64,000 bases of DNA from Candidatus Saccharimonadota bacterium (lineage in GTDB: Bacteria > Patescibacteriota > Saccharimonadia > Saccharimonadales > Saccharimonadaceae). The position numbers and the translations under genes were made by a program. This document shows positions 53,318-61,558 of this stretch, piece after piece. Position 1 is the first letter of the stretch; each line of letters starts with the position of its first letter. The notes beneath the pieces are model-generated. The model saw only the letters and a list, made by a program, of their open reading frames with translations. It ran no database searches and was not told where the DNA came from. The stretch lies in the NCBI GenBank assembly GCA_017511645.1, contig JAFWJH010000004.1:1-64000 (forward strand), written 5' to 3'.

Positions 53318-53698
53318 TTACCAACAATGGTCAACCTTACGGGTAACTCCGCCATTTGGACCATCATAATAACGATATAATTTTATCGCATTCTCGAGCA
53401 TGAAGTTCACTGATCTTGGAGCTCGTTTTTTTATTTCCGGGAAATTGACTATCAAGTCATATTTTACCCCCATGTCACTCATCCAATCTCTGCGTAATAC
53501 CACCTTGCCGGTATCGTCATCTTGAAAAATAGAAATCACACAACCGTCTTTGTCGCAATCCATATCATCCCGTTCAAAATTGAGAGACAACGGCTCGGCA
53601 ATGCATCCCAAACGTTCCTGTTCGCTCATTGCCCAAACAAAAGCATCGTGTTTTTCTTTTTTTCTGGCATCAGTAATTGAAATGATCTTAGCGCCCAT
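53318..53698 (-). CDS. hypothetical protein
   Basis: A 126-residue soluble protein of unknown function, with a charged N-terminal half (ITDARKKEKHDAFVWAMSEQERLG), a Cys/Asp segment (DDMDCDKDGCVISIFQDDDTG) and a basic C terminus (GGVTRKVDHCW). The start at 53698 has AGGAGGTGG at ideal spacing. Single-gene unit. Confidence 0.75.
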   Translation of the reverse strand: MGAKIISITDARKKEKHDAFVWAMSEQERLGCIAEPLSLNFERDDMDCDKDGCVISIFQDDDTGKVVLRRDWMSDMGVKYDLIVNFPEIKKRAPRSVNFMLENAIKLYRYYDGPNGGVTRKVDHCW

Positions 53699-53732
53699 AT
53701 CTACCACCTCCTAAGCAGGGCCTACAACTCTA

Positions 53733-53761
53733 ATTATAGCACAAACGCAATAAAAAGTCAA
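53733..53761 (-). promoter_or_regulatory. accessory-type promoter of the gene at 53318
   Basis: Minus strand TTGACT, 17 bases, TATAAT; almost base-for-base identical to 49424 and 59032. Confidence 0.8.
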
Positions 53762-53775
53762 TATCTATAAATTTT

Positions 53776-54849
53776 CTAATTATTTTCCAAATAATTATCA
53801 ATCAAGCCATCGATCTTACCATCTAGTACCGCATCTGGATCAGTTTCCTCATAGCCAGTGCGTGTGTCTTTTACCAATTTATACGGCTGCAGCACATAAT
53901 TTCGTATCTGTTGGCCCCACCCAGCTGACTCACCAGCGCGCAATTCTCCAATCGTCTCCGCATGCTGCTCTAGCTGCATCTGCACCAATTTACCCCTAAG
54001 GATTTCCATTGCCTTTTCTTTATTTTGCAGCTGCGAACGCTCATTCTGGATCGCTACCACCGTATTAGTCGGTAGATGCGTAATCCTCACCGCCGAATTC
54101 GTCGTATTAACTGACTGCCCACCATGCCCACCAGAGTGATATACATCTATCCTCAGATCTTTATCATCTATCACTACTTCTGTATCAGCCTTGATCACTG
54201 GCAAAACCTCCACCAAAGCAAAAGAAGTCTGACGCAAATTATTCGCATTAAATGGCGACAACCGCACCAGCCGATGTACTCCATGCTCAGATTTTAGTAG
54301 TCCATAAGCGTTCGCGCCACTCACCTCATATACCGCAGTCTTTATACCTGCCTCTTCCCCCTCTACCCGCTCAATACACACCGCCTTAAAACCTTTACGC
54401 TCAAAATACCTTAGATACATTCGCTCTAGCATGCTGGCCCAATCCATTGCCTCTGTGCCACCTGCTCCAGAGGTGATCCGAATAATTGCATCCTTGCCAT
54501 CATATGGCCCATTAAAACGCAGTGCTTTCTTTAATTCTATGAATTCATTCTCCATCGCCGCAACCTGCTCGGCAAACTCATCCTTCATATCGTCATCACT
54601 CATTGCCATCAACTCTTTAAGATCGGCAATTTGTGTCTTTAGTAGCTCATATGGCTGAGTTTCACTCTGTAATCTTGCCAATTCTTGGTTTTTGGCAGTC
54701 GCACTTTCTACATCTTTCCAAATATCTGGATCTGCTACTTGCTTTTCCAACTCCGCAATCTTCTCTAATTTTCCCACAATATCCAACTTTTCGTGCACCT
54801 TCAAAAAATCAGCTTCTAGCCACGCCAATCTCTTCTCAAGTTCTTGCAT
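53776..54849 (-). CDS. prfB: peptide chain release factor 2
   Basis: A 357-residue release factor for UGA/UAA stops. The peptidyl-hydrolysis motif is GGQ in SGGHGGQSVNTTNSAVR. The stop-codon region reads RLVRLSPFNANNLRQTSFALVEV, with the SPF of RF2. The frame runs intact from the ATG; no programmed frameshift of the E. coli type is present. RF2 is consistent with UGA being a stop here. TATAAT ends 8 bases before the ATG, so the mRNA should be leaderless. Confidence 0.96.
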   Translation of the reverse strand: MQELEKRLAWLEADFLKVHEKLDIVGKLEKIAELEKQVADPDIWKDVESATAKNQELARLQSETQPYELLKTQIADLKELMAMSDDDMKDEFAEQVAAMENEFIELKKALRFNGPYDGKDAIIRITSGAGGTEAMDWASMLERMYLRYFERKGFKAVCIERVEGEEAGIKTAVYEVSGANAYGLLKSEHGVHRLVRLSPFNANNLRQTSFALVEVLPVIKADTEVVIDDKDLRIDVYHSGGHGGQSVNTTNSAVRITHLPTNTVVAIQNERSQLQNKEKAMEILRGKLVQMQLEQHAETIGELRAGESAGWGQQIRNYVLQPYKLVKDTRTGYEETDPDAVLDGKIDGLIDNYLENN

Positions 54850-54857
54850 ACTCTAAA

Positions 54858-54863
54858 ATTATA
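54858..54863 (-). promoter_or_regulatory. promoter of prfB, leaderless
   Basis: Minus strand extended -10 TGTGATATAAT, 8 bases before the ATG at 54849. Confidence 0.6.
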
Positions 54864-54870
54864 TCACAGC

Positions 54871-56868
54871 TTACTGCAACATCTGTGTATTGTCAAACCA
54901 ATCCCAATCCTCTTGCACCGTATATGGATCAGCGCTAGTACCAGTACCCGACAATATCGTATCGCTAGTCAAATAAAACACCGGACGATATTTTTCATAA
55001 TAGTAATACGTCCTCGACACTATTCTATTATTTCCCACAATTGTTGGGTCTAATACCCAAAAATCATTGTCTGTACTTGTGTCATTTTTTGAATTCATCG
55101 TCCACTGTTCGTCTTTAGTTTGCAAATATGAACAAACCTTAAAGATAGATGAATTAGACTGAGATGTAGTAATATTGTATACTGAGTTCATTTGATTACA
55201 AGCCTTAAGAAAGTCACTTACATTGGGGAATGCAAAATGTCCGGTGAATGCCGCCGAATCTGCTCCGATATTCACTGCCGAAGTTCGTTCCATATTTATA
55301 GTAGCAGCCAGAGTCGGTGTAGCATCCTTCGTAAACCTCCCTGCATAAAAAGTCGCCTCGGCAATGTGCGCGCTTTCATTGTCAGAAAAAGTTCTATAAC
55401 GGGTATCATTACTTTCGTACAAACTCTTATTGTCCCACCAAGTATTCCAGTCCGCCGCATCCATATAACTCCCAGACTCAAACAACTTCCTACTACTATA
55501 TCTTACATCCCTACTCGATACATCACTAATTAATTTCATACTGTCATTTACTGCTACATTCAGAATTTGATACGTATTACCCGCAAAACTCAAATAATTA
55601 TTATCTACGCCCGGACCAGAATAATAGTATTTACTGCTAAACGGCAGCGTGCTGTCCAGCCCAGTGTCTGCAGTATCAGCATACAAACCAGAAAGCGCAG
55701 GATCGGTCGCCATACCAGTGCTAACTACACCAGCGCCATCCAATTCTGTCTTTCTCACTGCATACTTACCACCAGTTGGCCATCTTATCAAAATACTCGA
55801 ATCAAGATCCGTCTCATTACTAGCGTTATCCACTGCTTTCAAATTAATTTCATACCATCCAGGATAAGTAAAATAGTTCGAATTTGTAATTACTACATCA
55901 TTCCTGGTCACCACCAATCCATCTTCATTCAGTCCCGACAAATCATCTGTGGTTGCCACCAAGGTATCCAAGCTAACATCCTCATCCAAAGTGGCAATTA
56001 GTCTATCCCCATCTATTGCAATACTCGGTGGAGTTTTATCGATTTTAGTAATGCTTACTATTTCTGGCTCGCTCACAGTATTATTACTAGTATCTTTAAT
56101 TCTTATTTCAATATTATCTTGATTTTCATCAAAAGTCTTGCTCGGCGAATCTTGCCAAGTCTCGCCACCATCAAAGGAAAACTGATTTTCTTCTTTTTCT
56201 ACATCCGGCACCACTGTCAAGACCACTGACTGATTCGTCCACTCCGTTGGATTACCCACCACCTCTACTATTTCTGGTGCCGCAAATGGACACTCGCCAT
56301 TCATTGTCAAATAATAAGTTATCGCCGCGTTATTGGACATCTTATATGTACCCACTGAAAGCTCACTAGAAACAGATGCTCCATATTTCACCGTTATTGC
56401 GTCACCTTCTTCTGCCGATGCAGTATTAGTCGAAAACACCGTAGTCAGATTATTCGTCAATCCTATAAAACTACTACTTCGTACCGTAGCATCAGCATCT
56501 ACCGTATATCCCCAAGTATTTAAATGATCACCCACTAGATACGTGGGGGCTGTTTTTGTCCCACTAGACGGTGCAATTATATCAGTACTGGCGTTGTCGC
56601 CATTTCTATACAAATTCGAATCCGCCGGCCCACTCACCGACACAGTATATCCTTCCGGACAAGTCGTTATTACTCCTAGCTCATCCACGCCCATGTTCGC
56701 TCCATTTCCAGCTGCCGACACATCTATCGACACCGATCCAGATGTAGAAAGCGAAGCCTTATAAGATGCCGTCGCCCTAGGAGAATTTAATAAAATCAAA
56801 AATCCTACGGCAGTGACCATAAGTATTCCAGCCAAAATATCTCTATGTTCACTAAAAAGCTTCAACAC
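54871..56868 (-). CDS. secreted Ig-like surface protein
   Basis: A 665-residue exported protein. An N-terminal hydrophobic segment (AGILMVTAVGFLILLNS, about 13-29) acts as signal or anchor. Beta-rich Thr/Ser/Asn domains follow, including an Ig-like module (ITKIDKTPPSIAIDGDRLIATLDED ... GWYEINLKAVDNASNETD) at about 285-370. The C-terminal region is Tyr/Asp-rich (YYYYEKYRPVFYLTSD). No LPxTG is visible. The start is GTG (or the adjacent TTG) after AGGGGATC. Likely role: attachment to the host or environment. Confidence 0.8.
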   Translation of the reverse strand: MLKLFSEHRDILAGILMVTAVGFLILLNSPRATASYKASLSTSGSVSIDVSAAGNGANMGVDELGVITTCPEGYTVSVSGPADSNLYRNGDNASTDIIAPSSGTKTAPTYLVGDHLNTWGYTVDADATVRSSSFIGLTNNLTTVFSTNTASAEEGDAITVKYGASVSSELSVGTYKMSNNAAITYYLTMNGECPFAAPEIVEVVGNPTEWTNQSVVLTVVPDVEKEENQFSFDGGETWQDSPSKTFDENQDNIEIRIKDTSNNTVSEPEIVSITKIDKTPPSIAIDGDRLIATLDEDVSLDTLVATTDDLSGLNEDGLVVTRNDVVITNSNYFTYPGWYEINLKAVDNASNETDLDSSILIRWPTGGKYAVRKTELDGAGVVSTGMATDPALSGLYADTADTGLDSTLPFSSKYYYSGPGVDNNYLSFAGNTYQILNVAVNDSMKLISDVSSRDVRYSSRKLFESGSYMDAADWNTWWDNKSLYESNDTRYRTFSDNESAHIAEATFYAGRFTKDATPTLAATINMERTSAVNIGADSAAFTGHFAFPNVSDFLKACNQMNSVYNITTSQSNSSIFKVCSYLQTKDEQWTMNSKNDTSTDNDFWVLDPTIVGNNRIVSRTYYYYEKYRPVFYLTSDTILSGTGTSADPYTVQEDWDWFDNTQMLQ

Positions 56869-56949
56869 TAAAGATCCCCTTTTTTCTCCACACTATTTTA
56901 CTTATCCATTATACCATCATGCTCTTGCTTTTTGCAAAGACTTTTTATA

Positions 56950-56975
56950 TAAAAAGTGCCCCTCAGGGGGCGCTC
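56950..56975 (-). terminator. terminator of the gene at 56980
   Basis: A GC-rich stem (GTGCCCC with GGGGCGC, one mismatch), then TTTTTATA on the minus strand. Confidence 0.65.
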
Positions 56976-56979
56976 TTTA

Positions 56980-57228
56980 TTATATAATGTGCCAAGACAG
57001 ATCGCGCGAGTTGAACTCGAGCGTCACTCTCTCCCGGCCAACGAGCACATCAAAGATATGCAGCGCTACCCCGCCCGCAAAGCGAATTTGTGTGCGGATC
57101 AGCTCCGTCACTTCGGTTTCGCTCTCTCCACGTCGCCTAAAAGTCAGCGGCTGACAGGGGGTCATTTCGTAACCGAAAAGGGCCATTACTTCGACCTGCT
57201 CTTGTTGGTTTTTGTTAAAATTTTTCAT
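56980..57228 (-). CDS. hypothetical small protein
   Basis: An 82-residue soluble protein of unknown function (QEQVEVMALFGYEMTPCQPLTFRRRGESETEVTELIRTQIRFAGGVALHIFDVLVGRERVTLEFNSRDLSW), with alternating hydrophobic stretches suggesting beta strands. AAAGGAGT precedes the ATG. Its -10 box TATAAT (near 57372-57377, TGTGC before it) lies back to back with that of dus. Confidence 0.7.
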   Translation of the reverse strand: MKNFNKNQQEQVEVMALFGYEMTPCQPLTFRRRGESETEVTELIRTQIRFAGGVALHIFDVLVGRERVTLEFNSRDLSWHII

Positions 57229-57389
57229 AAAGACTCCTTTAAATTAGATTTATTAGAGTCATTTATGCGAGCCCGATTTATTGGCTCCTGGCTACCGGCA
57301 CAAATGACAAATACCGACAGCTTTTAACTTTTCTCTACGCCAGTGACCGAAGTATAGCGTGAGCAATTTAATTATAGCACAGAAAATGT

Positions 57390-57395
57390 TATAAT
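57390..57395 (+). promoter_or_regulatory. promoter of dus, leaderless
   Basis: TGTTATAAT ends 6 bases before the ATG at 57402. No Shine-Dalgarno. Confidence 0.6.
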
Positions 57396-57401
57396 ATACC
57401 G

Positions 57402-58337
57402 ATGAATATCTGGGAAAATCTACCAAAACCGTTTCTCGTCCTAGCCCCTATGGAGGGCGTCACAGACATTATTTTTCGCCAAGTCGTCGCTCACGCTGGC
57501 CGCCCAGATTTATTTTTTACTGAGTTTACCAATGTCTCATCTTACGCCTCCGAAAAAGGCCGCCATAACGCTCTAGAAAGATTAGAAATCGCACCAACCG
57601 ACGCTCCTATTATTGCTCAGATCTGGGGCAAAAACCCCGAGCATTTCAAAGAAACCGCTCACGCTTGCGAGTCACTAGGCTTTGCTGGCGTGGATCTCAA
57701 TTTCGGCTGCCCCGACAAGCACGTCAACAAAGCCGGCGGTGGCGCCGCCATGATCCGCACTCCCGATCTCGCCATAGAATGCTTCAAAAATGCCAAATCC
57801 TCCACCAACCTCCCTGTTTCTATCAAAACTCGCCTCGGCTGGAGCCAGCCCGAAGAATATAAAGAATGGCTGCCAGTCCTATTAGCAGAACACCCAGCGG
57901 CTCTCACCGTGCACCTTCGCACCAAAAAAGAAATGAGTAAAGTGCCCGCTCACTTTGAATTAATCCCTGATATTATCAAACTTCGCGACGATATTAGCCC
58001 CAACACCAAGCTCATCATCAACGGCGACATCAAAGATCGCGCCCAGGCCCTGGATTTACACGCCAAATATCCCGAAATAGCTGGTTTTATGATCGGCCGT
58101 GGCGTATTTGCCAACCCATATTGCTTCACCGATCACCAACCTACTCGCGATGAACTTACTGAGCTTCTAAAATTACACCTCAATTTATTTGAAAAATATT
58201 CCAAATCGTCCTACGAACCTCTCAAGCATTTCTTCAAAATCTACATCAACAATTTCCCCGGCGCCTCTGATATCCGTGCCCAGCTCATGGAAACTCACTC
58301 CATAGAAGAGGCTCGCAAAATCATCGACACACTATAG
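57402..58337 (+). CDS. dus: tRNA-dihydrouridine synthase
   Basis: A 311-residue FMN enzyme that reduces uridines in tRNA loops. The N-terminal TIM barrel has LVLAPMEGVTD, AQIWGKNPEHF and the catalytic Cys in DLNFGCPDKHVNKAGGGAAMI. Further FMN-site features are IKTRLGW, LTVHLRTKKEMSK and GFMIGRGVFANPY. A C-terminal helical domain binds tRNA. It is DusB/DusC-like; which position it modifies is not clear. Confidence 0.94.
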   Translation: MNIWENLPKPFLVLAPMEGVTDIIFRQVVAHAGRPDLFFTEFTNVSSYASEKGRHNALERLEIAPTDAPIIAQIWGKNPEHFKETAHACESLGFAGVDLNFGCPDKHVNKAGGGAAMIRTPDLAIECFKNAKSSTNLPVSIKTRLGWSQPEEYKEWLPVLLAEHPAALTVHLRTKKEMSKVPAHFELIPDIIKLRDDISPNTKLIINGDIKDRAQALDLHAKYPEIAGFMIGRGVFANPYCFTDHQPTRDELTELLKLHLNLFEKYSKSSYEPLKHFFKIYINNFPGASDIRAQLMETHSIEEARKIIDTL

Positions 58338-58340
58338 GCA

Positions 58341-58376
58341 CGAAAAAAAGCCGCACGTAAGTGCGACTATTTTTTT
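58341..58376 (-). terminator. terminator of the gene at 58378
   Basis: AGTCGCAC pairs with GTGCGGCT (one G-U) across 4 bases, then TTTTTTT on the minus strand. The plus strand, with one mismatch, may also stop dus transcripts. Confidence 0.8.
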
Positions 58377-58377
58377 C

Positions 58378-58965
58378 TTAGTGAATGTATACGTCCAGCA
58401 CTCTTCCACTGGTAACGCATTTGTCATATACGACACCTATACCATTTCCAAACGGTATTTTCACGACAGTGCCTTTTGCAAGCTCCGTAGATGCTAAACA
58501 AATATTGCCGTCCTCGTCACATACATACCCTTCATCATTTACATGACGTCCCGGTATATTAAGGCCAGGCCCCGGCAATACTGTTTCCGGATACCAGGTA
58601 AACTTATACCCACTGCTATCATAGTATTCACCGTCGCGCCTAAACTTAGCAAGCGAATAATGTTTACCGTCAACATTAGCGTTGATATCATACTCAACAC
58701 TCTTCTCGGTTTCCGCTTCGGTCGTAGTTTCTTTGGCAGTTGTCTCTCTGACAGTCGTCTCCTCTGTCGTAGTCTCATTAGTAGTCTCTTCAGAGGTCGT
58801 CACCTCAGTCGTAGACTCCTCTTTAGACGCCGCTACAGCTGTTGCAACGACAGTCGTCGTAGCATCCGCCGCTTCAGCGCCAATCTCGCCACCGGCGACA
58901 GGACCGTTTAAAACTACCAACCCTATACAGGCCAGCACCATCATAAGCATTGCAGTATACTTCAT
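58378..58965 (-). CDS. secreted Thr/Glu-rich protein with 3D/RlpA-like domain
   Basis: A 195-residue exported protein. A signal peptide (residues 1-33) is followed by a Thr/Glu-rich stalk (about 38-95, ETTTEETT-like repeats). The C-terminal domain (YKFTWYPETVLPGPG ... ICLASTELAKGTVVKIPFGNGIGVVYDKCVTSGRVLDVYI) resembles the 3D/RlpA double-psi barrel found in peptidoglycan-active proteins. The start at 58965 has AAAAGGAGAG upstream; a longer frame to 59082 runs over the promoter and is rejected. Confidence 0.75.
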   Translation of the reverse strand: MKYTAMLMMVLACIGLVVLNGPVAGGEIGAEAADATTTVVATAVAASKEESTTEVTTSEETTNETTTEETTVRETTAKETTTEAETEKSVEYDINANVDGKHYSLAKFRRDGEYYDSSGYKFTWYPETVLPGPGLNIPGRHVNDEGYVCDEDGNICLASTELAKGTVVKIPFGNGIGVVYDKCVTSGRVLDVYIH

Positions 58966-59031
58966 TACTATACACTCTCCTTTTAAGTTACTAGCATCAA
59001 AATGCTCCGCTGAGTTAAACTCAACCTTATC

Positions 59032-59060
59032 ATTATAGCACAAACACAATAAAAAGTCAA
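59032..59060 (-). promoter_or_regulatory. accessory-type promoter of the gene at 58378
   Basis: Minus strand TTGACT, 17 bases, TATAAT; nearly identical to 49424 and 53733. Confidence 0.8.
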
Positions 59061-59093
59061 TATTAGTAATATAAAACGCCAAAAAAGCAAGTA

Positions 59094-60293
59094 TTATTCT
59101 TTCGGATACGGTACCACAAAAGGCAATTCGCCATACCCCGGCAATCGTGATACATATGCCTGACGAAGCTCATCTATACTAGCAATACATTCAAACGGCT
59201 TCATTACCCCATCTACACCAAGTAGCCCCTTAAAAATCTCTGTCATTTCTGGATCGGTAAACAAATCTCGTCCAAAAATCTGCTTTTGTCTTTCAAATTT
59301 CACAAAAGGTGCAAAGAGCAAGTACGAATTTGCACATTTTGCACACCGCCCACACCATTTTAGATCCCGGTTGTTTTCATCTTGTTTATAATTGGCTATA
59401 TTACAAGACGAGAATTTATCGCCATATTTGTCCCAACATAGCCTTGCAAACTCTTCGGCAATTTCAAGCTCAGTTTTATCTTCTAAAACAGAACCAAACT
59501 CAATATCTGTCGCCACATATTTATAGATGTATTCTTTTAATAAACTTTGCGCTTCGGCCGTCTTTGACCACTGATGGTTTACTGGTAAATCACCAATCCA
59601 TGCATGCGGTTCCAAACCTTCTCTACCAATACCAAACTCTATATGATTATAGCCTAATAGAATTGCCTGAATTAAAGAAAGTACTTGGTTAATTAGTGTC
59701 ACTGGTACATGGCCATTTAACCCCCCAGCGCGCTTCAAAGCTTCCTTATCAATATAACGCCGAATAATAATCGGGTTACCAAACTCATTAATAATTTCTG
59801 GATAACTATCAGAACTAGAAATATAAGCTACTTTATATTCTTTGCCACTTTCACGGATTTTTTCTGCCGAAAGCAAAGAGTCTTTTCCACCACTCACAAG
59901 AATCAAAGCCGCATCTTTTGCCCCACTTTTTCTCGCAATTTCCCCCTCGCCTTCACCTATAAAATGTGCTAAATTATCACGATTTAGACTGTTTTCAAAC
60001 GCAAATTGACTAAGCCCTTCTTGATAGATTTTATTAAAAATATTCGCTTGCGTATTATCAATATCTTTATTTAAAATAACCTCGTAGGTTGGATGCGATT
60101 TATAATATGATGTACCAATCACAACAGAAGCAAAAAACAAAGCTGAATCCAAAATTTCTTCATCAAAATCCACTAAGTCATTTTTAGAAAAACTAGCCTT
60201 TTCTTCAAAAACCGTGCCGTCATCACCTTCGTATCTAAAACTCGCTACAGCCCCATCCTTATCAAAACCATAATCTAAAAACTTAAATGCCAT
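59094..60293 (-). CDS. murL: UDP-MurNAc-L-Ala-L-Glu epimerase MurL
   Basis: A 399-residue enzyme. The ATP-pyrophosphatase loop SGGKDS is at residues 134-139 (AALILVSGGKDSLLSAEKI). Further features are EFGIGREGLEPHAWIGDLPVNHQWSKT and a Cys cluster WCGRCAKCANSYLLFAPFVKF. These fit MurL, which converts the L-Glu of UDP-MurNAc-L-Ala-L-Glu to D-Glu using ATP. It directly follows murD (TAGATG junction) with GGAGGAC as binding site, the MurD2-MurL arrangement known from Xanthomonas. Alternative: another PP-loop enzyme; the murD context favours MurL. Confidence 0.82.
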   Translation of the reverse strand: MAFKFLDYGFDKDGAVASFRYEGDDGTVFEEKASFSKNDLVDFDEEILDSALFFASVVIGTSYYKSHPTYEVILNKDIDNTQANIFNKIYQEGLSQFAFENSLNRDNLAHFIGEGEGEIARKSGAKDAALILVSGGKDSLLSAEKIRESGKEYKVAYISSSDSYPEIINEFGNPIIIRRYIDKEALKRAGGLNGHVPVTLINQVLSLIQAILLGYNHIEFGIGREGLEPHAWIGDLPVNHQWSKTAEAQSLLKEYIYKYVATDIEFGSVLEDKTELEIAEEFARLCWDKYGDKFSSCNIANYKQDENNRDLKWCGRCAKCANSYLLFAPFVKFERQKQIFGRDLFTDPEMTEIFKGLLGVDGVMKPFECIASIDELRQAYVSRLPGYGELPFVVPYPKE

Positions 60294-61517
60294 CTAAAAG
60301 TCCTCCACTATTTTCTTAAACTTATCACCACGGTCATAAAAATCTTTAAACATATCGAAACTTGCTGCACCGGGGCTAAGAAGTACTATTGCATTGTCAG
60401 TTTTTTCTGCTAATTCTTTCGCAGTTTTTACCGCCGTGTAAAAATCATCCGCCAAAATATACTTATTTTCATCTTCATTTTCTGCTAATTTTAAGCGTGT
60501 TTCGCCAATCAATATTGCTTTTTCTAGGTTTGGCGCGTCAAAAATTGCTTTTTTCATCGGTGCAAGATCAAGTCCACGATCCTTGCCGCCTGCAATCAAA
60601 ATTACTTTTTTGTTCGGAAAAGATTTTACTGCAACCTCAAGCGATGGATAAGAAGCCGAAAAACTATCATCATAATAATCTACACCGTTTACAGTTTTTA
60701 CAAATTCAATATGATGCGGTAAACCTTTGAAATTGTGTAAACTATCCTTTAATTTATCAAAATCTTTCTCAATTAGCTCATCTAGAGAAACTTCAAAAAA
60801 TTCTGCCACTGCTAAAAGCGCTGCTTCGGCATTTTCTTTATTATGCTCACCAGGCACCTTCAAAGAATTTAATAATTCTGTTAATTTCTTAGTCTTTTTT
60901 ATAATAGGATAAGGAATCTTTTTACCAGCACTCTTTTCTGCGATTTTCACAGAATTTTTATTATCTTTAAAGTAGATTACACTATCACCGGCTTTCTGAA
61001 ATTCAGCAATATGGCCTTTCGCGTTTACATAGTCATCAAAATCTTTATGTACATTCAGATGGTCCGGTTCAATTCTAAGTACTACTGCAATTTTCGGTGA
61101 TTTTTCCATATCCCAAAGTTGAAAACTGCTCATTTCATAAACAATTACATCGCTCTCTGCGGCTTCATCCAGAATATCTATTGATGGATTTCCAATGTTT
61201 CCTACCAAAAATACTTTTTTACCGAACGCCTTCAAAATTCCCGCAATCATTGAGCATGTTGTACCTTTGCCCTTAGTACCAGTCACTCCTATTACCGGAG
61301 CTTTTATATGATCAAAAAAATATCTAGTCATGCTGGAAACTCCAGCTCTTGGTGGCACAGATGGACTCCTAAAAACCAAATCAAACCCAGAAAAATCAAT
61401 CTTGTCTAAATCTTCATTTTTAAAATCATCAAAAATTTGTATATCGGCACCAGATTTTTTAAAATAATTTTCAGCCGATTTTCCCTCTTTTCCATAACCC
61501 AAAATTGCTATTTTCAT
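60294..61517 (-). CDS. murD: UDP-MurNAc-L-Ala-glutamate ligase (MurD, probably MurD2 type)
   Basis: A 407-residue Mur ligase adding glutamate to UDP-MurNAc-L-alanine in the cytoplasm. In order: Rossmann-like UDP-binding domain (MKIAILGYGKEGKSAENYF), ATP loop GVTGTKGKGTT, central IEPDHLNVHKDFDDYVNAK, and C-terminal IAGGKDRGLDLAPM and LLSPGAASFDMFKDFYDRG. The usual glutamate-site SKATN is replaced by DDSFSASYPS. With murL behind it, the substrate is probably L-Glu. TATAAT ends 6 bases before the ATG (leaderless). Confidence 0.93.
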   Translation of the reverse strand: MKIAILGYGKEGKSAENYFKKSGADIQIFDDFKNEDLDKIDFSGFDLVFRSPSVPPRAGVSSMTRYFFDHIKAPVIGVTGTKGKGTTCSMIAGILKAFGKKVFLVGNIGNPSIDILDEAAESDVIVYEMSSFQLWDMEKSPKIAVVLRIEPDHLNVHKDFDDYVNAKGHIAEFQKAGDSVIYFKDNKNSVKIAEKSAGKKIPYPIIKKTKKLTELLNSLKVPGEHNKENAEAALLAVAEFFEVSLDELIEKDFDKLKDSLHNFKGLPHHIEFVKTVNGVDYYDDSFSASYPSLEVAVKSFPNKKVILIAGGKDRGLDLAPMKKAIFDAPNLEKAILIGETRLKLAENEDENKYILADDFYTAVKTAKELAEKTDNAIVLLSPGAASFDMFKDFYDRGDKFKKIVEDF

Positions 61518-61523
61518 AGCTTA

Positions 61524-61529
61524 ATTATA
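61524..61529 (-). promoter_or_regulatory. promoter of murD-murL, leaderless
   Basis: Minus strand TATGGTATAAT, 6 bases before the ATG at 61517. Confidence 0.6.
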
Positions 61530-61558
61530 CCATAATTTAGCCTTAACCGCTACTAGAG

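Noticed and set aside
53776-54849. Programmed frameshift in prfB
   Set aside because: The frame is open from the ATG and the N terminus aligns with full-length RF2; no in-frame UGA near codon 25.
57229-57401. tRNA or ncRNA upstream of dus
   Set aside because: No cloverleaf or known RNA consensus; the space holds two back-to-back promoters.
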